DNA of 64,000 nucleotides from contig DASVVO010000037.1 in the NCBI GenBank assembly GCA_036386515.1, positions 1 through 64,000 on the forward strand, written 5' to 3'. The position numbers and the translations under genes were made by a program. Origin of the DNA: JAIVJZ01 sp036386515. GTDB lineage: Bacteria > Acidobacteriota > Blastocatellia > Pyrinomonadales > Pyrinomonadaceae. This document shows, in pieces, positions 50,714-60,394 of this stretch (the first letter of the stretch is position 1; every line of letters starts with the position of its first letter). The notes below the pieces were generated by a model, which saw only the letters and a program-made list of their open reading frames with translations, was not told the origin of the DNA and made no database searches.

Positions 50714-53700
50714 CTATCGCCAATCGCCGACGATGACGAACGGCGACCAGTAGAACGGCGCGCTGTAACGCTTGCCCGCGATCATGGCGAGTTGCGCCGC
50801 GCGCATCGCGGCGGGCGCGCCCTCCCGGCCTGCCAGCAGACGCCGGTAAAACTCCGGCATCAACTCCGCCGTCGATTTATCCCCGACCGACCACAAGCTG
50901 ACGCCGACGGTGGGCGCGCCCGCGTACATGAAGGCGCGCGTCAACCCGATCACGCCCTCGCCACGGCGTTCCTTGCCCAGTCCCGTCTCGCAGGCCGACA
51001 GCATCACGAGCGGCGAGCCGAGTCGTAAATTGAAAACTTCGTCAACGCGCAGGAAGCCGTCCGCATTCGCCTGGCCGACGAGCGAGAGCGCGAGTCCGGT
51101 GAACTGCGGGCGTTCCGCATCGAGCAAGCCGTGCGTGGCGAAGTGCAGGATGCGATAGCCGTCGAGTTTGCGCGCGTGGAGGTTGGCCTCGTTCGCGTCG
51201 AAGTCGAGCCACACGTCGGCCTGCCCGCCGTTGGAGCGCGCGAGTTTGGCGATCTCCTCGGCCTCGGAGCGCGTGCCGTCGAGGCGCACCAACTTCAAAT
51301 TACCGCTCCTCACATTCGTCACGTCGGCGAGCGCGCTCGCCAGCGACAGACGCTGCACCGATTCGCGCGCCCGCGTCGCACCCGGCGACGAACCTTGCAG
51401 GCGCAAGTCGCCCGCGTCGAAAACGGGGTCGGCCACGAGGAGCATCCCGCCGCCCCCGGCCGCCGGCTCGCGCCTGGCCTGCCGCCTGACTTCGGCGACG
51501 ACCGAAGCGGAAGGCGCGTAGACGATCTCGTTCGTCTTGATGAGATAGTCGAGCGTCGAATAGTCAACGCCCTGCGCGCTTGTCACCAGCGACTCGAAGG
51601 GCACGTAGTTGAGCGCGCCTTCGGGCACGACGAGCACGCGGCGCGCGCCGAGGCTCGCGGCGGCGGGAGCGACCACCATCCGGTAGAGCGCGTGCGCGGC
51701 GGCCGTATACGCGCTCACGTTCGCCGCGGCGGTCGAGGGGCTGCCGAGCGTCAGCCCGCGCGTGCTCTCGACGTTGATGCCCGCGATGGCGCGCCGCACG
51801 CCCGCCGGGATCAACTGCTGCCGCAACTCGACAGCCTGCCGCTCGATTCGTTCGCGCGACGGCAGGCGGTGCAGGGTCAGGCCGTCTCGCGTCGCCGCGA
51901 ACAGGTAAGACTGGTGCGCGCCCAAACTGTATTCGAGCAGCACGGTCGCATCGTCCAACACCTGCCGCTGCACTTCGGCCAGCGTCAGCGGCTTGGCCTG
52001 CACGAGCGCGGCGTAGCGCGGGCTGCTCGTCCTGATCTGATTTTCCAGACTATCGAACTCGACCGAGAGCCGTTCGAGTTCCGTCTCCAACTCCGCGACC
52101 GTCGATGTCGGCGCGTTGCCGCCGGCGAGACTCACGCCGCCGAGGAGATTAGCGATCTCCTGTTGCCGCGCCATGTTGGCGGCTTTGCGTTCAAGCAAGG
52201 CGGCGGGCGCGCCCTCGCGCACCCCTGTGCTCGCTTCGCCGAGCATGTCGAGCAGCGAGCGCGCCTTCCCCTGCTCCACGATGCGGAAGGCTTCGGCGGC
52301 GTAAGCCAGAGCCTGCCCGGTGAGCGGGCGCGCGGCCTGCGCCGCGTTCGACGCGTGCGCCGACGCCTGTTGTTGGCGCGGCGCGGGCGGCTCGTTCATC
52401 AACACCAACTCCGCTAACACGCTCGCCGCTTCGTCGAACACATCTCTCGTCGTCGCCAGAAAATTGCTCCGCGCATTGTCGGCGCGCAGGCTTCCGGCAA
52501 AGAGCGTCTCGATGATGTCGAGCGCGGCGCGATAATGCTTGAGCGCGGCGTCTCTGTGTTTGGCCTCGGTCGGGGCGTCGTTTGCGCCCGCGGCCATCAC
52601 CCAGTAAGTCTTGCCGAGTCCGCGCTCCGCGCCCCACGTCAATTCGACGCGGCCGTCCCGGCGCGCGATGTCGGCGGCCTCGCGGTAGAACTTGAGCGCG
52701 TCTGTGAAACGACTTTGACGCAGCGCGATGTCGCCGAGACTCGTGCGCGCCACGGCGCGGAAGAGGCGTGCGGCGGCGAGGTTCCCGGCGGGCGCATCCC
52801 GGTCGGCGGCGACGAGCAGGTTCCGGTAGCGCGCCTGCGCCGAGTCCGTCCGGTTGTTGTTGAAATCCGCGCGCGCGAGCCTGAGTTCGCTCATCGCGTA
52901 AGCGATGAAGAGACGGTGGAAATCGAAACACGCGGAGGCATCGAAACTGGCGACCGCGTTCGTCGCGTTCGTCGCGCTCGTTGTGTTCGTTGTGTTCGTC
53001 GCGCGCTCATCAAGTTGTCCGGCGGGCGCGGCAGGCTCTCGCGCAGGTTCGGCCGTGAGCGGCGGCGCGGCGGGCGGTGGGCGCATGACGGCGTGGGCGA
53101 ACTTTTGACCCGATCCGGGCGGGGCTGAGTTCGGGGCGTCCTGAGCTTTGAGCGTGACTTTGAAGGGCGCGGCGAGTTGGTCGGCCGGGACGATCTGTTC
53201 GAGCGGTTCGTAGCCGGGGGCGTTCACTTCGAGCTTCAAAACTTTACCGACGTGGATCGGCGGCAGCACGGCGCGGCCGGTCGCGTTCGTCACCTCCCAA
53301 CAGTCGCAATCAATTCCGTTCGGACGCTGCGTCGAGAGTCGCCCCCTCGCGCCTTTGATGGGATTGCCGTTCTCGTCCACCACGCGCAAATCCATGCGAC
53401 CGATGCCGTCGAGTTTCTTCGGGGCGCGTCCCATGTTCGGCGGCTCGTTGCGCGAGGGCGCGACCGGCGGCTTGTTGGCGGAGTTGGGCGAATCCTTGCG
53501 CGGCGGCTTATTCGCCGGACTGTTGACCGGGTTAGTCGCAGCCTTGTTCGTTGAAGTACCCGGCGGTTTGGCCGTCGATTTGTTGGGCGCGTTGCCGTCC
53601 GGCGTGATGATCCTCGCCGCGTTGTTCGCCGCGCTCAAGTTCAACGGCTCGCCGCTCGTCGGGTTGAGCGAAGGACACGCGCCCAGCCCCGGCAACGACG

Positions 53701-54280
53701 CGCTGATGGCGGCAAACGACATCGAACGACTCCCGCCCCCGCCCGCGCTCCCGTTGTTCCGGCTGCCATTCGCGCCCGCGACGGGCGATGCGCCGTCGCC
53801 TCTCTTCTCGCCTTCGCCGATGCGCGCGAAGGCGGCTTGCGCCGCCGGCTCGTCGCCCGCGAGGTAATGCGTCTCGCCGAGTTTGGCGAACATGAGCGCG
53901 GCGTTGGCCGTCTCGCCGCGCGCGCGGAAGGCTTCGGCGGCGCGGCGGAAATGTTCGACGGCGGTTGCATATTGCCCGTGCCGTAGATGGATGTCGCCGA
54001 GCGCGTCCGACGCGACGGCGAGGCCGCTTTGATCGTTCGCCTCGGTAAAGAGCCGGAGCGCGGATTCGAGGAGCGGGAGCGCGAGGTCGGCGCGATTGCG
54101 CCGGAGGTGAGCCGTGCCCTCGGCGAGCGTGCGCCGCGCCGCTTCGGTCGCGTTCGTCGTGTTCGTCGCGCCCAGCGGAGACGCCGCCGATGTTGCCGTT
54201 GCCGTAGGCGAGACGGGAGCCAGGGCGAGCAGGCACGCGAAAACCACGGCGAGCAGCGAGAGATAAAAACGTTCGGACAT
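50714..54280 (-). CDS. Exported CHAT-domain protein with TPR repeats
   Basis: 1188 residues; GGAGG precedes the ATG. Signal peptide (SLLAVVFACLLALAPV). TPR units at about 45-150, a low-complexity Asn/Pro/Thr/Lys stretch (about 215-300), a carboxypeptidase-regulatory-like beta domain (about 300-390), NTTNTT-type repeats near 430, further TPR units (about 465-640), then a C-terminal CHAT domain (about 860-1185). The caspase-like dyad is intact: HFATHG with His1050 and SACETG with Cys1097. CHAT proteases are usually cytoplasmic; the export signal is notable. Substrate unknown. Confidence 0.88.
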   Translation of the reverse strand: MSERFYLSLLAVVFACLLALAPVSPTATATSAASPLGATNTTNATEAARRTLAEGTAHLRRNRADLALPLLESALRLFTEANDQSGLAVASDALGDIHLRHGQYATAVEHFRRAAEAFRARGETANAALMFAKLGETHYLAGDEPAAQAAFARIGEGEKRGDGASPVAGANGSRNNGSAGGGGSRSMSFAAISASLPGLGACPSLNPTSGEPLNLSAANNAARIITPDGNAPNKSTAKPPGTSTNKAATNPVNSPANKPPRKDSPNSANKPPVAPSRNEPPNMGRAPKKLDGIGRMDLRVVDENGNPIKGARGRLSTQRPNGIDCDCWEVTNATGRAVLPPIHVGKVLKLEVNAPGYEPLEQIVPADQLAAPFKVTLKAQDAPNSAPPGSGQKFAHAVMRPPPAAPPLTAEPAREPAAPAGQLDERATNTTNTTSATNATNAVASFDASACFDFHRLFIAYAMSELRLARADFNNNRTDSAQARYRNLLVAADRDAPAGNLAAARLFRAVARTSLGDIALRQSRFTDALKFYREAADIARRDGRVELTWGAERGLGKTYWVMAAGANDAPTEAKHRDAALKHYRAALDIIETLFAGSLRADNARSNFLATTRDVFDEAASVLAELVLMNEPPAPRQQQASAHASNAAQAARPLTGQALAYAAEAFRIVEQGKARSLLDMLGEASTGVREGAPAALLERKAANMARQQEIANLLGGVSLAGGNAPTSTVAELETELERLSVEFDSLENQIRTSSPRYAALVQAKPLTLAEVQRQVLDDATVLLEYSLGAHQSYLFAATRDGLTLHRLPSRERIERQAVELRQQLIPAGVRRAIAGINVESTRGLTLGSPSTAAANVSAYTAAAHALYRMVVAPAAASLGARRVLVVPEGALNYVPFESLVTSAQGVDYSTLDYLIKTNEIVYAPSASVVAEVRRQARREPAAGGGGMLLVADPVFDAGDLRLQGSSPGATRARESVQRLSLASALADVTNVRSGNLKLVRLDGTRSEAEEIAKLARSNGGQADVWLDFDANEANLHARKLDGYRILHFATHGLLDAERPQFTGLALSLVGQANADGFLRVDEVFNLRLGSPLVMLSACETGLGKERRGEGVIGLTRAFMYAGAPTVGVSLWSVGDKSTAELMPEFYRRLLAGREGAPAAMRAAQLAMIAGKRYSAPFYWSPFVIVGDWR

Positions 54281-54571
54281 CTACAGACCTCCGGGAACTG
54301 GGGCGGAAAACGAAGCGGGAGATTTTAAGGCAAGCGCGCGTTGATCGGAGATTGCGGCGGCATGATCTCTGCCCCTTCAGATCAACTTGTTAGTCACAGT
54401 CAGCGAATTTAGCACACCGCCCACGCTAATTCCAAAGTCGTGTGCCCGCCGCTTCCGCGCCCTTATTTACGCATCCGCCGCGCCGCGCGGATGCGCCCGC
54501 CGCCTCGAATCGTCGTGCCGAAACGCCCTCTTTAGAAGGCGCGCCCACCGTCGTTGAACGCGGCCGACGCT
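54281..54571. other. Non-coding stretch upstream of the CHAT gene
   Basis: About 290 bp between the CHAT start and the terminator at 54572. It must carry the CHAT promoter. I see no gene and no confident promoter or repeat in it. Confidence 0.5.
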
Positions 54572-54617
54572 AAAAAAACGTGGCGGGCGTCATCCACTCA
54601 CGCGATGACGCCCGCCA
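54572..54617 (-). terminator. Rho-independent terminator after the permease pair
   Basis: TGGCGGGCGTCATC (54581-54594) pairs with GATGACGCCCGCCA (54604-54617); on the minus strand a run of seven T follows (54572-54578). It lies 24 bp after the permease stop at 54641. Confidence 0.85.
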
Positions 54618-54640
54618 TAAATTTTCCGCTCCGGCCGTTT

Positions 54641-55909
54641 CTACTCGTAACGCAAACATTCAATCGGGTCGAGCCGCGACGCCTTCATCGCAGGCCACAC
54701 GCCGAAGACGAGGCCGACCCCGATCGACACGAGCAGCCCTGTGACCACCGCCCACAGCGGGATCGCGGCCGGGAGCGAGGGCACGAAGAACATGATGAGT
54801 TGGCTGATAAGGACGGCGAGCGCGACGCCAAGGATGCCGCCGAAGAGGGTCAGGGTCATCGCCTCGAACAGAAATTGATTGACGATGTCGCGGCGGCGCG
54901 CGCCGACGGCCTTGCGAATCCCGATCTCCTGCGTGCGCTCCGTCACGGAGACGAGCATGATGTTCATCACGCCGATGCCGCCGACCAGCAGCCCGACCGA
55001 CGAGATGGCGATGGCGATCACGCCGACCATCGCCGTGATGCTGTCGAACTGTTCGATGAACGCGCTCGCCGTCTTCACGTCGAAATTGTTCGGCTCGCTG
55101 TATTTCACGCCGCGCCGCGTGCGCAGGATTTCCTCCACCTGATCGAGCGCGGCCTGCGTCTGCCCGGTCTTGGCGCGGATGACGAGAATGAGAAAGCGGC
55201 GGGCGGGCGCGATCTGGAGTCCGGTGCGGAAGGGCACGAGCACGGCGTTGTCCTCCTCGTTCTCGCCCATCACGGTGTTCTTGCGCTTCGCCAGGACGCC
55301 GATGATCTCGAAGATATAGCCGCCCATCTTCACTTCCCTGCCGACGATGTTGGAGGGGTGGTCGGGAAACAGCGCGTCGGCCGCGTTGACGCCGATCACC
55401 ATCACGTTGCGCCGGTAGATGTCGTCCTGCTCAGAGATGAAGCGGCCTTCGCGCAACGAGGTGTTGAGCACGAAGGCGTGGTTCGCCGAGACGCCCTTCG
55501 TGTTGCCGCGCCGGTAGGTCTTGCCCTGATACGTGATCGTGTCGTCGAAGGGGCCGCCGCCGTAGCCGATGTTCGGCGACTCGAAAGCCACGTCTTCCAC
55601 CGCGCTCGCGGCCTTCAAAGCCTCGCCGTCTTCGGGCGTCAAGACCTTGCGCGTGCGCTCGGCCTGATCGCGCTCGCCCATCTGCGGCCCCGTCGTCAGG
55701 TGAAACGCGTAGAGGTTGTTCGACCCGTACTCTTCGACGATGCGGACGATGTTGCCGCGCAAGCCCGTCAGGATCGAGGCGATGACCACGGCCGTCAAGA
55801 CGCCGATGACGATGCCGATGGTCGTCAGCACGCTTCTGAACTTGTGCGCCCGAATACTATCGAGCGACATCCCCAAAATTTCTTTCGTGAGCAATCCGGG
55901 CAGTCTCAT
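54641..55909 (-). CDS. MacB-type ABC transporter permease (FtsX family)
   Basis: 422 residues. One N-terminal helix (about 28-48), a periplasmic MacB_PCD domain, then three C-terminal helices with the FtsX block (VSVTERTQEIGIRKAVGARR). MacB-like permeases drive mechanical export across the periplasm, usually with an ATPase and a periplasmic adaptor. Neither is encoded next to it. It forms a tandem pair with the paralogue upstream (50-bp gap); the terminator at 54572 closes the unit. Confidence 0.9.
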   Translation of the reverse strand: MRLPGLLTKEILGMSLDSIRAHKFRSVLTTIGIVIGVLTAVVIASILTGLRGNIVRIVEEYGSNNLYAFHLTTGPQMGERDQAERTRKVLTPEDGEALKAASAVEDVAFESPNIGYGGGPFDDTITYQGKTYRRGNTKGVSANHAFVLNTSLREGRFISEQDDIYRRNVMVIGVNAADALFPDHPSNIVGREVKMGGYIFEIIGVLAKRKNTVMGENEEDNAVLVPFRTGLQIAPARRFLILVIRAKTGQTQAALDQVEEILRTRRGVKYSEPNNFDVKTASAFIEQFDSITAMVGVIAIAISSVGLLVGGIGVMNIMLVSVTERTQEIGIRKAVGARRRDIVNQFLFEAMTLTLFGGILGVALAVLISQLIMFFVPSLPAAIPLWAVVTGLLVSIGVGLVFGVWPAMKASRLDPIECLRYE

Positions 55910-55959
55910 AACTTCTTCTCTACACTCTCGCGCTTAAAGCGCCGCGCCTCGGTTCCGGC

Positions 55960-57204
55960 CTAATTTCTGGTGAGCGCGACGATGGGGTCGAGGCGCGACG
56001 CTTTGTAGGCCGGGTAAAGTCCGGCGATCATGCCGATGCCGCCCGAAGACAGGACGGCGAGCAGGACGTAGCCGAGCGTGATCGTCATGGGGATCGGCGT
56101 CGTCGCTGAGATGAGCGCGGCGAGCGCGGCGGCGAGCAGGAGACCGAGTATGCCGCCGAGCGCGCACAGCGTCGAAGACTCGATCAAAAACTGCATCATG
56201 ATCTGCTTGCGCCGCGCGCCGAGAGCCTTGCGCAGACCGATCTCGAAGGTGCGCTCCGTCACGGAGACGAGCATGATGTTCATCACGACGATCGCGCCGA
56301 CGACGAGCGAGATGAACGTGATGGGCACGACGACCGCCGCGATCGCCCCCGTGAACTCATCGATCTGGCCGCCCAGTTCTTCCGTGTTGACGAGGCCGAA
56401 ATCGTCCTCTTCGCTGCCGACGAGTTGGTGGTAGTTGCGTAGCGCCGTGCGCGCGTCTTCGATCGTGTACTGGAAGGTTTCGCGCGCCGCGCCTTTGCCG
56501 TGAATCTGGATGTCGCGCGGGCGGCCATAGATGCGCCCGAAGGTCGAGAGCGGGATGTAGACATGTTTGTCCACGAGGTCGCCGAAGATGGGGCCGCGTT
56601 TTTCTTCCACGCCGACGACGCGCAAGGGCAGCCCGCCGACCTTCAGAGTTTTTCCGAGAGGGTCTGTGTCGGGGAAGAACTTGTCTTTGATGTCGCCGCC
56701 GAGCACGACGACGAGCGCGCCGCTCTCCTCCTCTTCCGGCTGGATGAAGCGGCCGTCTTCGATTGTCTTATCTTCGATGTCGCCCATGTTGGCCGTCACG
56801 CCGAAGACGATGCCGCCGTAAAAACTCTTGCCCTCCTGCTCGAAATTCGTCCCGCGCCCGGCCTGCGCGCCGACCATCGTGCATTGCGTGCAGTGCTGCC
56901 GGAGCCATTCCACGTCGAGGTGATTGAGTCGCGGGTTGCGCCGCTGCCGACGCTCCAATTCCTCCTCGGACATCTCGCCGGAATTCGCCATGCGCGCGAT
57001 CATAAAATGGTTCGACCCGAGCATCTTCCCGACCTTGTCGATGACGTAGGTGTTCAGCCCGCTGATCGCCGCGCCCACGACGACCACCGAGGCCACGCCG
57101 ATGATAATGCCGATCAAGGTCAGGAAGGCGCGCAGCTTGTGCGCGAAGATGGAACTGAGCGCGATCCGCGTGGCATCGAGATAAAAGGTGTAGACGTTTC
57201 TCAT
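55960..57204 (-). CDS. MacB-type ABC transporter permease (FtsX family), paralogue
   Basis: 414 residues from ATG 57204; the longer frame to 57327 is not family-like. Same layout as its neighbour: helix at about 20-43, periplasmic domain, C-terminal FtsX helices (VSVTERTFEIGLRKALGARR). A CxxC pair (HCTQCTM) occurs in the periplasmic domain and is absent from the neighbour. Two different permeases could form a heterodimer. The ATPase must be elsewhere. Confidence 0.9.
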   Translation of the reverse strand: MRNVYTFYLDATRIALSSIFAHKLRAFLTLIGIIIGVASVVVVGAAISGLNTYVIDKVGKMLGSNHFMIARMANSGEMSEEELERRQRRNPRLNHLDVEWLRQHCTQCTMVGAQAGRGTNFEQEGKSFYGGIVFGVTANMGDIEDKTIEDGRFIQPEEEESGALVVVLGGDIKDKFFPDTDPLGKTLKVGGLPLRVVGVEEKRGPIFGDLVDKHVYIPLSTFGRIYGRPRDIQIHGKGAARETFQYTIEDARTALRNYHQLVGSEEDDFGLVNTEELGGQIDEFTGAIAAVVVPITFISLVVGAIVVMNIMLVSVTERTFEIGLRKALGARRKQIMMQFLIESSTLCALGGILGLLLAAALAALISATTPIPMTITLGYVLLAVLSSGGIGMIAGLYPAYKASRLDPIVALTRN

Positions 57205-57441
57205 AAAACCTGGGACGAACCGGCGAGACTGGAACCGAGTCGGGAATGTATACGCCGAATCCGCGCGGAAGGTTTGCGGAACTTTGCGACGCACGCGGCG
57301 GCCGTCGTCCCGCGCGCCGCCAAACACGCGCGGCGGCCGTGGGCGCGCACAAAAGCCCGCCGCCGCGCGCGAGACACTACCGCTGACACCTTAAACGTCC
57401 GGGCGCGCGGGTTATTAACACGATTCCTGGGAAGTCGAATT

Positions 57442-58386
57442 TTAGGCGGAGGCGATGGGTTCGCCCGCCGCGGCCATCTCTTGCAAACGCGCTTTGTGTG
57501 AGAGCATGAAGGCGAGGAAGGCGCGCGTGGGCGCGGCCTGAAAACGTCCGAGCGAGATCATGGCGACCGTGCGGCGCAGCGTGTGGCCGACGATCTCCAA
57601 CTGCTTGAGCTTGCCCGCTTCGACCTCTTCGCGCACCGCCCACGAGGGCAGAATCGAGATGCCCAAGCCCTGTTCCACCATGCGCTTCATGAAATACGTG
57701 TCGTTGGATTCGAGCGCGAGAGCCGGGCGAATCGCGGCGCGTTTGAAGAAGTCTTCGGTGGTGCGGCGGATCGAGGTGCCGCGTTCGAACATGATCAAAC
57801 GCTCACGCTCGATCTGTTTGATCGTCGCCGTGCCCACCCCGCCGTCGCCGTCGAGGGCGAGACGGTGCGCGCGGCCGACGACGAGCACGAGTTCGTCCTC
57901 GAACAACTCGGTTACCTGCAAGGCCGGGGAGTAGACGGGCAGCGAAGCGAACCCGACATCGGTTGCGCCCGTCAGCACGTCGGCCAAGGTCTGCTCGGTG
58001 CTGACGGTGGTGCGAAACGAGAGTTCGATGTTCGGGTTCGCGCGCATGAACGATTCGAAGAGGGTGGCGAAGAGATGCACGAAGGCTTGCGTGGCCGCCG
58101 CCGCGCACACGCGCCCGGCGAGCGCACGCTCCGCGCCCGACACCTGTTCGCGCAGGGCTTCGGCATCGTCGAGGATGCGTTCGGCGTATTCGAGCGCGGC
58201 CTCGCCCGCGTGCGACAATTTCACGCCGCGCTTGAGGCGAATAAAGAGCGGCTCGCCGAGTTCGGTTTCGAGCGCCTTGATCTGGTGGCTGACGGCGGCC
58301 TGCGTGAGGTGCAGGCGTTCGGCGGCGCGCGTGAAATTCAACGTTTCGGCAACCACTCGAAACGCGCGCAACTGCGACATCTCCAT
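57442..58386 (-). CDS. LysR-family transcriptional regulator
   Basis: 314 residues from ATG 58386 (GGAG 9 bp upstream; a TTG at 58395 and an ATG at 58380 are alternatives). Winged HTH MSQLRAFRVVAETLNFTRAA, then RLHLTQAAVSHQIKALE, and a LysR substrate domain with the LGISILPSWAV block. Resembles CysB/CynR-type regulators. Divergent from ppa, though the ligand and targets are unknown; LysR proteins commonly control the divergent neighbour. Confidence 0.92.
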   Translation of the reverse strand: MEMSQLRAFRVVAETLNFTRAAERLHLTQAAVSHQIKALETELGEPLFIRLKRGVKLSHAGEAALEYAERILDDAEALREQVSGAERALAGRVCAAAATQAFVHLFATLFESFMRANPNIELSFRTTVSTEQTLADVLTGATDVGFASLPVYSPALQVTELFEDELVLVVGRAHRLALDGDGGVGTATIKQIERERLIMFERGTSIRRTTEDFFKRAAIRPALALESNDTYFMKRMVEQGLGISILPSWAVREEVEAGKLKQLEIVGHTLRRTVAMISLGRFQAAPTRAFLAFMLSHKARLQEMAAAGEPIASA

Positions 58387-58654
58387 CTCGTTCAACTCCC
58401 GCGCTGAGTTAAGACTTCGCCGCCGCCGGCCGGATTCACACAGGGGAACATTTAATCGAACGCATTATAACAATCAATCGGGATAAGGGGCAGTTGCGTG
58501 GTCGCGCCTCGTGCGCTGCTTCGGGGGCAACGAATCGTGAGAGTTGGATCAACTCCGCGTGACGTTATCTCTCTATCCTGCCTTTCACGTTCCGAGTGGA
58601 TTCCCGCTGTCGCGACCGCCGCCCCGGCTGTGTCGCCGACCCGAAAGGAAGCAC

Positions 58655-59269
58655 ATGCCCGCAAAATCTTCACCCGCCGCGAGGCTTTCGCACCTCGCGC
58701 CCTACGCGCCCGACGCCAGTTTGCGCGTGATCATCGAGACGCCGCGGGGCAGCCGCAACAAGTTCGACTACGACGAGGAACTCGGCCTCTTCAAACTCGG
58801 CGGCGTGCTGCCCGCCGGGGCGGTCTTTCCCTTCGACTTCGGCTTCGTTCCGTCCACGCTCGGCGGCGACGGCGACCCGCTCGACGTGCTCGTGCTCATG
58901 GACGAAGCGGCCTTCACCGGCTGCCTCGTCGAAGCCCGTCTCATCGGCGTCTTCGAAGCCGAACAGACCGTAACGAACGGCGAGACGACGCGCAACGACC
59001 GTCTCATCGCCGTGGCCGCCAACGCGCGCAACCACACAGAGGTGCGCGCGCTCGCACAACTGAGCGGGAACCTGTTGGACGAGATCGAGCACTTCTTCGT
59101 CTCTTACAACGAAATGAAGGGGAAGCGTTTTGCGCCGTTGGGGCGTTTCGGCGCGGAACGCGCGCGGGAGGTGATCGAGGAAGGCGTGCGCCTTTTTCGC
59201 GCCGGCCGGAAGCGGGCGGGCGCGTCGAAGCGGCCGGGAAAGAGCGCAGGCGGGCGGAAGCGGCGATAA
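58655..59269 (+). CDS. ppa: Inorganic pyrophosphatase (family I)
   Basis: 204 residues from ATG 58655 with AAGGA upstream. Hydrolyses pyrophosphate to phosphate, pulling biosynthetic reactions forward. The metal-binding signature GDGDPLDVLVLMDE is intact, with RNKFDYDE and PFDFGFVP blocks. A basic tail (KRAGASKRPGKSAGGRKRR) is longer than usual. Cytoplasmic. Confidence 0.93.
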   Translation: MPAKSSPAARLSHLAPYAPDASLRVIIETPRGSRNKFDYDEELGLFKLGGVLPAGAVFPFDFGFVPSTLGGDGDPLDVLVLMDEAAFTGCLVEARLIGVFEAEQTVTNGETTRNDRLIAVAANARNHTEVRALAQLSGNLLDEIEHFFVSYNEMKGKRFAPLGRFGAERAREVIEEGVRLFRAGRKRAGASKRPGKSAGGRKRR

Positions 59270-59310
59270 TCCGCGCTTGCCTCCGGGGCGCGAAAAACCT
59301 TCGCCCGGAC

Positions 59311-59361
59311 ACAAAAAGAGGAGAAGCCGCGACCCTGATCGCCGGTGTCGCAGGCTTCTCT
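59311..59361. terminator. Hairpin terminator between ppa and rpsU
   Basis: GAGAAGCC (59321-59328) pairs with GGCTTCTC (59353-59360), with GCGAC/GTCGC inside. On the minus strand CTCTTTTTG follows, so it mainly ends rpsU. Confidence 0.75.
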
Positions 59362-59386
59362 CTCGTGTCGAACTTAACGCTTCGCC

Positions 59387-59596
59387 TTAGCCGCGCGGTT
59401 GCACTTGCGGCGGGCGGCGTTTCTTCTTGTTGCGCTTGCGGGCGAGGGCTGACTTGAGTTTCGCCTTCTGTCCCTTCGACATGAAGAAGGCGTGTTTCTT
59501 CGCGTCTTTGATGATCTCTTCGGTCATCACCTTGCGCTTGAAGCGGCGCAGCGCGCTCTCGATCGATTCACCCTGGTTGACGTTAACGGTTGCCAT
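59387..59596 (-). CDS. rpsU: Small ribosomal subunit protein bS21
   Basis: 69 residues, the normal length. MATVNVNQGESIESALRRFK and the highly basic C-terminus (KSALARKRNKKKRRPP) are diagnostic. It acts in mRNA selection on the 30S subunit. AGGAG is 5 bp before ATG. Own promoter candidate at 59672-59700; terminator at 59311-59361. Confidence 0.95.
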   Translation of the reverse strand: MATVNVNQGESIESALRRFKRKVMTEEIIKDAKKHAFFMSKGQKAKLKSALARKRNKKKRRPPQVQPRG

Positions 59597-59671
59597 CTTA
59601 TCTCCTGATCTCGATTTTACGCGGCGGAAGTCTTCGCTTAAAAGTTGTTCGCGCGCGATCTGCTTACTATT

Positions 59672-59700
59672 TGTTAATCAAAAATTTGCTAAAGGTCAAG
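59672..59700 (-). promoter_or_regulatory. Candidate sigma-70 promoter for rpsU
   Basis: Minus strand: TTGACC (59700-59695), 17-bp spacer, TAACAA (59677-59672). The -35 is 5/6; the -10 is weak. About 70 bp of leader would precede rpsU. Confidence 0.45.
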
Positions 59701-59720
59701 CGACGCGCGTGCGTCGCGCT

Positions 59721-60077
59721 TCAAGCGTCGGCGCGGCCGTGAACGAGGCGGCGCATGCGATCCGAAAAGAGCACGTCGATTTTCTTCGGCTCGACGAGCG
59801 CCATCACTTCGCCCAGCCCGTAGGTCGGGTGGAGCATGGTCTGCCCGGCGCGATAGGTGCGCGTCCAATCGTAGGGCGTGCCGGTCTGCGCGCCGGAGCG
59901 CGCGCCCGCAGCCTGCGCGCTGTTTTTGAACGAACTGCGCGTGCCGCACTTCGGGCAGTTGACGCGCGAGATCAAGCCGCGCTTCGTCACCGTTGCGACG
60001 ACGTGGCCGCGATCCTCGCCGCACGCCTCACACCATTTCTCCACGCGGTCGCCCACGGCGTAAGTCTGTTTCTCCAT
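59721..60077 (-). CDS. Zinc-ribbon protein with CarD-like C-terminal segment
   Basis: 118 residues with GGAGG before the ATG. An N-terminal zinc ribbon has Cys pairs CEAC (16-19) and CPKC (41-44). After a Ser/Ala linker, TYRAGQTMLHPTYGLGEVMA and EPKKIDVLFSDRMRRLVHGR resemble CarD/TRCF RNA-polymerase-interacting beta domains. A role in transcription is likely but inferred. Located 95 bp after infA. Confidence 0.7.
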   Translation of the reverse strand: MEKQTYAVGDRVEKWCEACGEDRGHVVATVTKRGLISRVNCPKCGTRSSFKNSAQAAGARSGAQTGTPYDWTRTYRAGQTMLHPTYGLGEVMALVEPKKIDVLFSDRMRRLVHGRADA

Positions 60078-60172
60078 TAAAACCTCCGCAGCCGGAGAAC
60101 AGTGAAAGGTCAGGGGTGAATGGACTAAAGACTGGTCTCATCCGTTCACCCTCGACCGTCCGCCATTCACCT

Positions 60173-60394
60173 TCATTTATAACGATACGTGATCCGGCCT
60201 CTGGACAGATCGTAGGGAGACATTTCGACTTGCACGCGGTCGCCGGGGAGGATACGGATAAAATTTTTGCGCATCTTGCCGCCGATTTGCGCCAGCACGA
60301 TGTGTTCGCTGTTATCCAGACGGACGCGAAAGAAGGCGTTGGGCAGTTTATCCACCACGACGCCTTCGGCCGGAATGAGATCATCTTTAGCCAA
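60173..60394 (-). CDS. infA: Translation initiation factor IF-1
   Basis: 73 residues, the usual length. OB-fold sequence (VVVDKLPNAFFRVRLDNSEH, KMRKNFIRILPGDRVQVEMS, GRITYRYK) is unmistakable. The start is TTG at 60394 with AAGGAG at a 7-bp distance, unusual for such an essential gene. Binds the A site of the 30S subunit with IF-2 and IF-3. Confidence 0.96.
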   Translation of the reverse strand: MAKDDLIPAEGVVVDKLPNAFFRVRLDNSEHIVLAQIGGKMRKNFIRILPGDRVQVEMSPYDLSRGRITYRYK

